A DNA stretch of 54,953 nucleotides from an uncultured eubacterium 1-6 (GTDB lineage: Bacteria; Bacillota; Clostridia; Lachnospirales; Lachnospiraceae), in NCBI GenBank assembly GCA_903789595.1, contig CAIFEZ010000024.1, forward strand, positions 1 to 54,953, read 5' to 3'. The notes beneath the pieces are model-generated. The model did not search any database. It had not been told where the DNA came from and was given only the letters and a program-made list of their open reading frames with translations. Both the position numbers and the translations under genes were made by a program. Each line of letters starts with the position of its first letter. Position 1 is the stretch's first letter. This document shows, in pieces, positions 8,974 to 17,341 of the stretch.

Positions 8974-9594
8974 GCCCGATTTGTCGAGATGTTTGGGGAT
9001 CCTGAGCTGAATCAAAAAAGTTATAAAAAAGAGCCGCTGTCAAAGCATGCTGAGGTGATTGTAGGATATCCGTTTCAGAGCGCTGATTATTCAGATAAAG
9101 GCATCAAAATTGTTGGAGGATACAATCTGATGCAAGGGTTTATCGACTGGGATAATAGTAAGTTTTGGCCTAATTCTGACGGATTTGAACAGTATTTGCT
9201 CCAGGACGAGGATATTGTTATGGCAATGGACCGTCCATGGGTAAACGGTGGGTTTAAAATTGCGGAAATAGATATTTCCCATGTGCCTGCATTATTAATT
9301 CAACGGACTGCTTGCATACGTGTTAAGGATATAGAAGAGAAGTTTTTGTTTTCATTGTTAAACAGCCCGTGGTTTTTAGAGCACTGCAATGTTACAGGGT
9401 CGCTGGTTCCGCATATTTCAAATAAAGATATCAACAGTTTTGAAATAATTTTGCCACCAGCTGATGAGCAAAGAGCGTTCTCGGATTTTGTCCATCAAAT
9501 CGACAAATCAAAAGTTGCTGTGCAGTCGGCATTAGATAAAGCACGACTGTTATTTGACAGTCTGATGCCTGCAATATTTTGGATAATATGTTGA
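8974..9594 (+). pseudogene. Second hsdS half: alternative recognition domain, no own first domain
   Basis: The reading frame begins with ARFVEMFGDPELNQ, the conserved spacer of HsdS. It continues through a recognition domain unrelated to either half of the upstream gene and ends in the conserved helix DKSKVAVQSALDKARLLFDSLM. The final residues are frameshifted near 9567: one extra base turns an expected QYFG end into PAIFWIIC. The first in-frame ATG is at 8989. It has the shape of a silent specificity cassette, and recombination with 6425-7537 through the shared spacer or C-terminal sequence would give HsdS a new target half. It could also be made as a half-subunit, but no good ribosome-binding site is visible. 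Confidence 0.8.
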
Positions 9595-9645
9595 GCTGCA
9601 GGCTGGTGCAGGATGATGGTATACAGCGAACAGGAGTACGTCATC

Positions 9646-9803
9646 ATGGAAGAAAAACTGGTCAACATTCTAAATGAAATGGCAGAGCTATAGACAAAGG
9701 CGTGCCTATAGAACTGGTATAGAAGCTTCTGGGACATTCTAAAATCGATCAATATGCGATCGTGAATCAGAATAAAGTCAAGACTCACATCAGAGATATA
9801 TAG
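9646..9803 (+). pseudogene. Remnant of a second tyrosine recombinase
   Basis: The stretch begins with codons for MEEKLVNILNEMAEL, matching the first residues of the recombinase at 7609. It jumps straight into the C-terminal end, with segments matching IDKG.PIE.VQK.LGHS and QYAIV.QN.VK, and stops at 9803. About 260 internal codons are missing, and a stop follows the N-terminal part, so no recombinase can be made. It shows that the unit [hsdS 3' half + recombinase] was once present twice in tandem. Confidence 0.8.
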
Positions 9804-9859
9804 CTTAAAAGGCAACTAAATGTTTATCTGGTTTGTATTTGAGAAAGGATATATTTGAT

Positions 9860-10470
9860 ATGGACGAAATCATTCAGTATAAAAAATCAGATAATTTTAT
9901 CGGAGATGTCTGCCATATTATTGATGATGCTCAACGTTTTGCTTATCAGGTCGTAAATACTACTCTTGTCCTCCGTAACTGGTATATCGGAAAAAGAATA
10001 GATGAGGAGATTCTTTCCGGACAAGATCGGGCAAAGTATGGAGCTGAAATCATTCAGAAATTGGCTTCTAAACTGACAAAAGTATATGGTAAAGGTTATT
10101 CAACGAGGATCCTCTACCAATGCCTACGTGTTTATCGGATGTTCCCTTCAATTGTGAACGAGGCAAGTGCACAATTGAGGAATGGAGAGAAAGTGAACGA
10201 GCCTCGTTCACAATCTGAGATTCTTTCATGGACACACTACAGAATACTAACACAGGTCGAGGATAAAGCCGCTCGGGATTGGTATGCAAAGGAGACCTGC
10301 ACGCAAGCGTGGAGTTTACTACATTGATCTCGTATTCTACAACTATATTTTAAAGTGTTTTGTCCTTATTGATTTGAAAACAAATAAGATCACACAACCA
10401 AGATGTCGGACAAATGGATATGTACATCAGAATATACGATGAGCTGAAGAAAGTCAAAAATAATCTATAA
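9860..10470 (+). pseudogene. DUF1016 (YhcG-type) nuclease gene, broken
   Basis: Codons from ATG 9860 encode a DUF1016 N-terminal domain (a segment with NWYIGKRIDEEIL and YSTRILYQCLR). This frame ends at 10327. Remnants of the C-terminal nuclease domain follow in other frames: VYYIDLVFYNYILKCFVLIDLK near 10305-10375, then QDVGQMDMYIRIYDELKK up to the stop at 10470. At least two frame changes and an internal deletion are needed to link them. Intact relatives are nuclease-like proteins found in defence islands and next to type I systems. Confidence 0.78.
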
Positions 10471-10583
10471 CTCCTACCAACGGCGGGAGGAACCAATCAA
10501 ACAAAATGACCTCAGTCGGGTTACGATCGGCAATGTGCGGAGAATTTTTCGCAATATTACAGGGAGAAAGAGGGGCTTCTCTC

Positions 10584-13500
10584 ATGACAAATTTTGATTA
10601 TTTGAATTCGGAACCACAATTTCATACCTTTGCACCGGTGGCTATATCGGCAGAGAAGATTGCAGTGATTGATCCGTCCGCGGGCATTATCAATTGCCGT
10701 CGGGCAATGGAATTTGCTGTCAAGTGGATGTATTCCGTTGACAAGGCTCTTGTCATGCCATATCAGGATAATCTGGTCACGCTCCTTCATACAGAAGAAT
10801 TCAAAGATCTGATGGATGATAGTCTCTGGCGGCGCCTTGATTTTATCCGTCGAATGGGAAATCAGGCAGCACATACCGGAAAACCGGCGACGCTGGATCA
10901 GGCAAAACTGTGCCTGAAAGATCTGTTCCTGTTCATGGATTTTGTCTCTTATTGCTATGGAGAAAATTATCAGGAACATAAGTATGATGAATCGCTGCTG
11001 GAACAGCCTGTGCAGATCTCGGAAGACGTAACAGAGTCTAAAGGATTATCAGATGCAGCGGAAGTTGACCTGAGAGCGCTGATTGAAGAAAACAAGGCAC
11101 TGAAAGAGGAGCTGACAAAGCGCCGGGAAGAACAGGCACCGGATTATGTTACAAAACCGCTTGATCTCTCTGAATTTAAAACCAGAAAGATTTACATCGA
11201 CTCTCTGCTTGTGGATGCCGGCTGGACAGAAGGAAAAGACTGGCTGAATGAAGTTGAGCTTGACGGGATGCCAAGCGTTTCCGGCAAGGGGTATGCAGAC
11301 TATGTGCTCTATGATGATGCACATCGTCCGCTTGCGGTTATAGAAGCAAAGCGTACCTGCGTGGATGTATCCCAGGGACGTCAGCAGGCAAAACTATACG
11401 CCGATATTCTGGAAAAGCAGTATCACAGGCGGCCGGTTGTATTCCTGACAAACGGCTTTGATACAAGAATTGTGGATGGGCAGTACCCGGAAAGACCGTG
11501 CGCAGCCATCTGGTCCAAACGTGACCTTGAGAAATGGTTTAATCTTTTGTCTATGCGGACAAGTCTCCGGAACGTGGTTGTCGATAAGCAGATCGCGGGA
11601 CGCTACTATCAGGAAGCCGCGATTAAAGCAGTCTGCGACAGTTTTGATAATAAGAACCGCCGGAAAGCACTGCTTGTCATGGCGACCGGTTCCGGCAAAA
11701 CAAGAACTGTCATAGCACTGTGTAAAGTGCTGATGAATGCCGGGTGGATCCGCAATATTCTCTTCCTTGCAGACAGAACTTCACTCGTTGTGCAGGCAAA
11801 ACGGAATTTCGTAAATCTCCTTCCGGACCTTTCCTGCAGCAATATTACGGAAGAAAAGAATAACTGCGGTGCGCACTGCATTTTCTCCACCTATCAGACC
11901 ATGATCAATCTGATTGATGAAGCAAAGGATGAAGAAGGCAAGATATTTTCCTGCGGTCATTTCGATCTTGTGATCTGCGATGAGGCACACCGCTCTATCT
12001 ACAATAGATACAGAGACATTTTCAATTACTTCGATGCACCGCTTGTCGGCCTGACTGCGACACCGAAGGATGAGATCGATAAGAACACCTATGAAGTCTT
12101 TGACCTTGAAAATGGCGTACCGACTTATGGATATGAGCTTGCGCAGGCGGTAAAGGACGGATATCTGGTCGATTTTCAGTCTGTGGAGACAACACTGAAA
12201 TTTATCGATCATGGTATCGTTTACGATGAGCTGTCGGATGCGGAAAAAGAAGAATACGAGGAAGATTTTATTGATGAAGATGGAAATCTTCCGGATTCCA
12301 TCGCTTCTTCCGCATTAAATACCTGGATCTTTAATGAGGATACCATCCGGAAAGTCCTGCAGACTGTCATGACACAGGGCCTGAAGATCGATTATGGTGA
12401 AAAAATCGGAAAGACGATTATATTTGCCAAAAATCACGCGCATGCAGAAAAGATCCTGGAAGTGTTCCACAAGGAATATCCGCATCTGTCGGATGATTTT
12501 GCCAAGGTAATTGATAACCGGATCAATTATGCCCAGAGCGCGATTGATGAGTTCAGTGATCCGCGGAAGCTGCCGCAGATCGCCATTTCGGTTGATATGC
12601 TGGATACAGGTATTGATGTGCCGGAGATTCTGAACCTTGTCTTCTTCAAAAAGGTCATGAGCAAGGCAAAGTTCTGGCAGATGATCGGACGTGGAACAAG
12701 ACTCTGTCCGGGACTTGTGGATGGCAAAGATAAAGATAAATTCTATATCTTTGATTTCTGCGGGAATTTTGAATTCTTCCGGATGAACAAGGGAAAGCCT
12801 TCCGCTAATCAGATCGCGCTGCAGGGTGCAGTTTTTAACCTGGAATTTCAGATCGCATATAAGCTGCAGACGCTGGAAAATCAGACACAGAGAGTAAAAG
12901 CATATCGGGATAAATTAGTCACAGTTATGAGCGGCAAGGTAGCCGAGCTGAACCGGGAAAACTTTGCCGTCCGGCAGCATATCAGGTATGTGGATCTTTA
13001 TTCCAGGCCTGAGGGATATCAATCGTTATCTTATGAAGATACGTTGCTTGCAAAGGATGAGCTTGCGCCGCTGATTCTTCCGGATCCTGATCCGGCAGGC
13101 AGCGTCCGTTTTGATGCGCTGATGTACGGAATAGAACTGGCGTATCTTTCGGGAGAGAAGTATGCCAGAGCCCGGAAAGATCTTCTGAAGCACGTCAGAG
13201 CGCTGGCTGATATTGCCAATATTCCGGCGATTCAGGGAAAGTCTGAGCTGATTCGACAGATTCTCCATACGGATTATCTGGAGAATGCCGGCCTGGATGA
13301 GCTTGAGAAGATCCGGCAGGAACTGCGCGACCTGATGGTATACATACAGTCGAAGTCTGTGCGCTATGATACGAATTTTACCGATGATATTCTGAACATG
13401 GAAATCCATAAATCCGAACTGGATGATGGGGAGCTTGCCAATTATAAAGCAAAGGCTGAATTCTATATCCGAACGCATCAGGATATGATCACGATTGCGA

Positions 13501-13892
13501 AGCTGAAAACCAATCAGCCATTAACGGCAAACGATGTCGGGATTCTGGAAGAAGTGTTATGGAGTGAGGTCGGCACCAGGGAAGAATATCAACAGGAATA
13601 CGGTGATAAACCGCTCGGTGAATTTGTTCGCAGCATCGTCGGCCTTGATATGAATGCGGCAAAGGAGGCATTCTCAGCGTACCTGAATAATGTTAATCTT
13701 GACAGCCGTCAGATTTATTTTGTCAATCAGATCGTCGAGTACATTGTGCACAATGGAATGATGAAAGACCTCTCCGTTCTGCAGGAAGCGCCATTCACAG
13801 ATCACGGAAGCATTGTGGAAATTTTCCCGGATCTGAATGTGTGGATGGGTATTCGGAAAATAATCGAACAGATCAATGCGAATGCAGCTTAA
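10584..13892 (+). CDS. hsdR: Second type I restriction subunit HsdR with N-terminal DUF4145
   Basis: This 1102-residue R subunit belongs to a different HsdR branch (EcoEI-like) from the gene at 71. An N-terminal all-helical DUF4145 domain (about 5-135) carries a HEPN-like R-x6-H pattern in RMGNQAAHTG. A PD-(D/E)xK nuclease follows with D239 and E254-A-K256. The SF2 motor has TGSGKT at 368-373, DEAH at 466-469 and a LTATP motif. The start ATG 10584 is chosen over an upstream in-frame ATG at 10506 because AGAGGGG precedes it and the family begins with this segment. The truncated hsdM and hsdS upstream are the closest candidates for partner subunits. With hsdM damaged, restriction without protection would be toxic, so the complex is probably inactive. 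That last point is inference. Confidence 0.92.
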   Translation: MTNFDYLNSEPQFHTFAPVAISAEKIAVIDPSAGIINCRRAMEFAVKWMYSVDKALVMPYQDNLVTLLHTEEFKDLMDDSLWRRLDFIRRMGNQAAHTGKPATLDQAKLCLKDLFLFMDFVSYCYGENYQEHKYDESLLEQPVQISEDVTESKGLSDAAEVDLRALIEENKALKEELTKRREEQAPDYVTKPLDLSEFKTRKIYIDSLLVDAGWTEGKDWLNEVELDGMPSVSGKGYADYVLYDDAHRPLAVIEAKRTCVDVSQGRQQAKLYADILEKQYHRRPVVFLTNGFDTRIVDGQYPERPCAAIWSKRDLEKWFNLLSMRTSLRNVVVDKQIAGRYYQEAAIKAVCDSFDNKNRRKALLVMATGSGKTRTVIALCKVLMNAGWIRNILFLADRTSLVVQAKRNFVNLLPDLSCSNITEEKNNCGAHCIFSTYQTMINLIDEAKDEEGKIFSCGHFDLVICDEAHRSIYNRYRDIFNYFDAPLVGLTATPKDEIDKNTYEVFDLENGVPTYGYELAQAVKDGYLVDFQSVETTLKFIDHGIVYDELSDAEKEEYEEDFIDEDGNLPDSIASSALNTWIFNEDTIRKVLQTVMTQGLKIDYGEKIGKTIIFAKNHAHAEKILEVFHKEYPHLSDDFAKVIDNRINYAQSAIDEFSDPRKLPQIAISVDMLDTGIDVPEILNLVFFKKVMSKAKFWQMIGRGTRLCPGLVDGKDKDKFYIFDFCGNFEFFRMNKGKPSANQIALQGAVFNLEFQIAYKLQTLENQTQRVKAYRDKLVTVMSGKVAELNRENFAVRQHIRYVDLYSRPEGYQSLSYEDTLLAKDELAPLILPDPDPAGSVRFDALMYGIELAYLSGEKYARARKDLLKHVRALADIANIPAIQGKSELIRQILHTDYLENAGLDELEKIRQELRDLMVYIQSKSVRYDTNFTDDILNMEIHKSELDDGELANYKAKAEFYIRTHQDMITIAKLKTNQPLTANDVGILEEVLWSEVGTREEYQQEYGDKPLGEFVRSIVGLDMNAAKEAFSAYLNNVNLDSRQIYFVNQIVEYIVHNGMMKDLSVLQEAPFTDHGSIVEIFPDLNVWMGIRKIIEQINANAA

Positions 13893-14152
13893 AATGAAAT
13901 GATATTTTGAAATAAAAATCGCAATTGCAGACTGTGGGTTTTGTACCGGTTTGTTGTGATTTTGTTGCAAAAGAGGACCCTTTTTTGTCAAACCTGGGCC
14001 TACTCAAAACGTTTCGCTTTTGATATAATGAGTTACAGTAAAACACAAAAGCGCCGAAAATAAAGGAAATCTCGAGATTCTAAAGAAACTTTTGGCACAA
14101 AATTTTGTAAGGGCTTTTACTTATTTTACACGCGTGTAAGGAGGGTTTTCAG
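13893..14152 (+). promoter_or_regulatory. Leader of the rhamnose operon: -10 box and two palindromes
   Basis: A TATAAT box lies at 14024-14029, with only a weak -35. Two perfect palindromes follow: AATCTCGAGATT at 14069-14080 and TTACACGCGTGTAA at 14126-14139. The second overlaps the ribosome-binding site of rhaB (GTAAGGAGGG). A protein bound there would block both transcription and translation, so it is a good operator candidate. The regulator is not in the window. Confidence 0.5.
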
Positions 14153-15574
14153 ATGACGTATTATGGGGCATTGGATTTTGGCGCATCCAGCGGGCGCATG
14201 ATGCTCGGATGGCTGGAGAATGGCAAATTCCAGCTGGAAGAGGTTCATCGCTTTGAAAATGGGATGGTGAAGAAGGACGGGGAACTCTGCTGGGAGTTTG
14301 ACCGGATTTTCAACGAAGTCAAGATCGCTTTGAAAAAGTGCAAGGAAATCGGGAAGATGCCGAGCTATGTGGGTGTGGATACCTGGGGCGTTGATTTTGT
14401 CCTTCTGGACAAGGACGACAACGTTGTGGGCAACACGGTTGGATACCGTGACCACCGGACAGACGGCATGGACGATGAGGTGTATAAGATCATTTCTCTT
14501 GAGGATCTGTATGCCCGCACCGGTATTCAGAAGGCGATCTTTAATACGGTTTATCAGCTTATGGCGGTAAAGACAAAGCATCCGGAGTACCTGGAGAAGG
14601 CGGAGACACTCCTTTACGTGCCCGATTATTTCCACTATCTTCTTACGGGACAGAAGGTGAACGAATATACGGAGGCTACCACCGGTCAGCTGATCAATGC
14701 GGCAACCTGTGAGTACGACTGGGAGCTGATTGACAAACTCGGATATCCGAGACGCATCTTCCAGAAGCTTGTGATGCCGGGGACAAAGCTGGGGCATATC
14801 CGCCCGGAGCTTGCCCGGGAGATCGGATACGATTTTGAAGTCGTCGTTCCTTGCACGCATGATACGGGCTCAGCGGTACTTTCGGTGCCGGCAAATGACG
14901 ACGATTTCGTGTACATCAGCTCCGGAACCTGGTCGCTGATGGGAGTGGAACGAAAAACGGCCGATACCTCGGCCAAGAGCTGCGCGCTGAACTTTACGAA
15001 TGAGGGCGGCTATGATCACAGATTCCGCTACCTGAAGAATATCATGGGCCTGTGGATGATCAATTCGGCGCGGCATGAGGTCAATGACAAATACAGCTTC
15101 CCGCAGATCGTAGAGATGGCTGAGGCGGAGAAGGACTTCCCGTCCCGTGTAGACGCAAACGACGAGAGATTTCTTTCCCCGGACAGCATGATCGGTGAGA
15201 TCAAGAAAGCGTGCGAGGAGAGCGGGCAGAAGGTTCCGGAGAATTTCGGACAGCTCGCGACGCTTATTTACACCTCGCTGGCAGAGTGCTATGCGAAGAC
15301 GGAGAAAGAGCTCGAGGAGGCGAATGGAAGAACCTATTCCAGAATTCACATTGTCGGAGGCGGCTGCAACGTGGATTACCTGAACCGCCTGACGGCAAAA
15401 GCAACCGGCAAGGAGGTACACGCCGGACCGAACGAGGGAACTGCCATAGGCAATATCACCGCACAGATGCTTGCCACAGGAGTCTTCCATTCGGTTGAGG
15501 AAGCGCGGGAGAATATTCATGAGTCGTTCGGCATTAAGGTGTACAGCCCGGAGGGAGAGCTGATTTCGGGCTGA
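14153..15574 (+). CDS. rhaB: Rhamnulokinase
   Basis: The enzyme phosphorylates L-rhamnulose at O1 with ATP, the second step of rhamnose breakdown in the cytoplasm. The 473-residue protein has the FGGY kinase fold. The N-terminal phosphate loop reads DFGASSGR at about 8-15, the sugar-site segment GVDTWGVDF lies near 75-83, and the second-domain ATP segment ISSGTWSLMG lies near 258-267. A clear AAGGAGGG site precedes the start. rhaA follows 88 bases later in the same direction. The usual aldolase gene (rhaD) does not follow in this window, so rhamnulose-1-phosphate cleavage must be encoded elsewhere or use another aldolase. Confidence 0.95.
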   Translation: MTYYGALDFGASSGRMMLGWLENGKFQLEEVHRFENGMVKKDGELCWEFDRIFNEVKIALKKCKEIGKMPSYVGVDTWGVDFVLLDKDDNVVGNTVGYRDHRTDGMDDEVYKIISLEDLYARTGIQKAIFNTVYQLMAVKTKHPEYLEKAETLLYVPDYFHYLLTGQKVNEYTEATTGQLINAATCEYDWELIDKLGYPRRIFQKLVMPGTKLGHIRPELAREIGYDFEVVVPCTHDTGSAVLSVPANDDDFVYISSGTWSLMGVERKTADTSAKSCALNFTNEGGYDHRFRYLKNIMGLWMINSARHEVNDKYSFPQIVEMAEAEKDFPSRVDANDERFLSPDSMIGEIKKACEESGQKVPENFGQLATLIYTSLAECYAKTEKELEEANGRTYSRIHIVGGGCNVDYLNRLTAKATGKEVHAGPNEGTAIGNITAQMLATGVFHSVEEARENIHESFGIKVYSPEGELISG

Positions 15575-15662
15575 GGGACCGGGCGAAAGCAGATCGTGCC
15601 CGGGAAGGATCTGGCGTCTCGTCAGATCGGTAAGTGAAAGGAAACAGGAGGAATAAGCAGAG

Positions 15663-16934
15663 ATGGCAACAGTAAAAGAAAGATATGCAATCGCAAAGGA
15701 ACAGTATGCGGCGATCGGAGTTGACACAGATGCCGCAATTGAAAAATTGAAGGACATACCGGTTTCTCTGCATTGCTGGCAGGGAGACGACGTTCACGGT
15801 TTTGATTCAGACGGTCAGCTGACCGGCGGAATTCAGACGACCGGCAATTATCCGGGAATCGCGAGAACACCGGAGGAGCTGATGGCCGATATTGAAGAGG
15901 TGATCAAGCTTGTTCCCGGAAAGGTGAAGCTGAATCTTCACGCCAGCTACGCGATCTTTGAAAAGGGCCAGAAGGTGGACCGTGACAAGATTGAACCGAA
16001 GCATTTCCAGAAATGGGTAGATTTTGCGAAGAAGCATCATATGGGAATTGACTTCAATCCGACCTTCTTCTCTCATCCGTGTGCCGGCGCTGACGGAATG
16101 AACCTGTCCAGCGCGGATGAGGGTGTCCGCAAGTTCTGGATCGAGCACGGAAAAGCATGTATCCGGATCGCAAACTATTTCGCGGAGCAGACCGGAGAGG
16201 TGTGTGTGATGAATATCTGGACCGGAGACGGACTGAAGGATGTTCCGGCAGACCGGATGGGCCCGAGAATGCGGTACAAGGATTCCGTTGATCAGATCCT
16301 TTCTGAGCCGTACGATTTCAACAAAGTAAAACCGTGTCTGGAGTCCAAGGTGTTCGGAATCGGCGTTGAGTCATTCACTTCCGGATCCTCGGAATTCGCT
16401 CTGACCTACGCTGCTTTCAACAAGGATAAATTAATTCCGCTTATGGATAACGGCCATTATCATCCGACGGAGGTCGTATCCGACAAGATCCCGGCGCTGC
16501 TGACGTTCTTCCCGGAGATCGCTCTGCATATCACCCGTCCGGTTCGCTGGGATTCCGACCATGTTGTGCTCTTTGACGATGAGCCGAAGGAAATGGCAAA
16601 GGAGATCGTTCGCAACGATGCGCTGGGCCGCGTACATATGGCGCTCGATTATTTCGACGCTTCCATCAACCGTGTATCCGCATGGGCGGTCGGCTTCCGT
16701 ACCTGGCAGAAGTGCCTGCTGAATGCACTGTGCCTGCCGAATGAGCATCTGAAAGAGCTTCAGAACGCAGGAAACTTCACGCAGCTGATGATCGACCAGG
16801 AGGCGGACAAGATGCTTCCGTTCGGTGACATCTGGGCATACTACAACGAGGTATGCGGTGCACCGCAGGAGGGTAAGGAGTACTCCGCCGAGGTCGCAAG
16901 ATATTGGGACGAAGTTCAGAGTAAACGCGGCTGA
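15663..16934 (+). CDS. rhaA: L-rhamnose isomerase
   Basis: RhaA converts L-rhamnose to L-rhamnulose using divalent metal, the step before RhaB. The 423-residue length is the family norm. The beginning shows the SLHCWQGDDVHGF segment that contributes to the metal and sugar site, followed by the conserved GIDFNPTFFSHP and DNGHYHPTEVV segments. The gene is preceded by an AGGAGG site and forms an operon with rhaB. A strong terminator follows at 17057. Confidence 0.97.
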   Translation: MATVKERYAIAKEQYAAIGVDTDAAIEKLKDIPVSLHCWQGDDVHGFDSDGQLTGGIQTTGNYPGIARTPEELMADIEEVIKLVPGKVKLNLHASYAIFEKGQKVDRDKIEPKHFQKWVDFAKKHHMGIDFNPTFFSHPCAGADGMNLSSADEGVRKFWIEHGKACIRIANYFAEQTGEVCVMNIWTGDGLKDVPADRMGPRMRYKDSVDQILSEPYDFNKVKPCLESKVFGIGVESFTSGSSEFALTYAAFNKDKLIPLMDNGHYHPTEVVSDKIPALLTFFPEIALHITRPVRWDSDHVVLFDDEPKEMAKEIVRNDALGRVHMALDYFDASINRVSAWAVGFRTWQKCLLNALCLPNEHLKELQNAGNFTQLMIDQEADKMLPFGDIWAYYNEVCGAPQEGKEYSAEVARYWDEVQSKRG

Positions 16935-17056
16935 AAAGCAGGCGAAGCAAGGAAACGCAAGCCTGTGCACGGAACTGTTGTTCGAACATGACAAAAGATG
17001 TAAAATTGAGCAAGAAATCCGGCCATAGAGCCGGATAAATGATAAAATCATGAAAA

Positions 17057-17091
17057 GGACTTCCAATCATTGTGACTGGAGGTCCTTTTTT
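17057..17091 (+). terminator. Rho-independent terminator after rhaA
   Basis: GGACTTCCA pairs with TGGAGGTCC (one G-U pair) around an 11-base loop and is followed by TTTTTT. AAAA on the 5' side makes it weakly bidirectional. Confidence 0.85.
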
Positions 17092-17268
17092 GAATGAGAA
17101 AGCTCCGACCGGCTCTGTATCTGTAACAGTGCTTTTATCCGGCCTTTCCGGTCTTGACAGGATGCTTTTTTTCCTTCAGAATGAGCATCGTTCGCTCGTA
17201 AAATCATTATGAGGAGCCTTGGAGCCGAAGAGCCCGGGACTTCTGATATCGAGAGAAGAATACGTTCT

Positions 17269-17322
17269 CGAGATTGAGGTGCTGACTCGAAATTGAGGTG
17301 CTTAGTCGTTATCATTTATAAA
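17269..17322 (+). promoter_or_regulatory. Tandem 19-base repeat overlapping a promoter
   Basis: Two adjacent 19-base units (17269-17287 and 17288-17306) share 17 bases, with the core ATTGAGGTGCT. The second unit contains the -35 TTGAGG (17293-17298). After an 18-base spacer comes the -10 TATAAA (17317-17322). Repeats sitting on a -35 suggest a transcription-factor site controlling the phosphatase gene. Confidence 0.5.
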
Positions 17323-17341
17323 AGGAAGACAGGAATTTGAT

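Larger units (their letters stand above)
16935..17341 (+). other. Intergenic region after rhaA
   Basis: This 407-base gap contains no credible gene. A small hairpin lies at about 17019-17036 (TCCGGC ... GCCGGA). The rhaBA terminator follows at 17057-17091. A tandem 19-base repeat and the promoter of the next gene fill the end. The stretch 17100-17260 shows nothing recognisable. Confidence 0.6.

Noticed and set aside
6425-9594. Invertible hsdS cassette with inverted repeats
   Set aside because: The shared segments of the two hsdS copies are in direct, not inverted, orientation, so simple inversion is not supported.
8974-9594. Second complete hsdS gene
   Set aside because: It lacks a first recognition domain and a start region with a ribosome-binding site, and its end is frameshifted.
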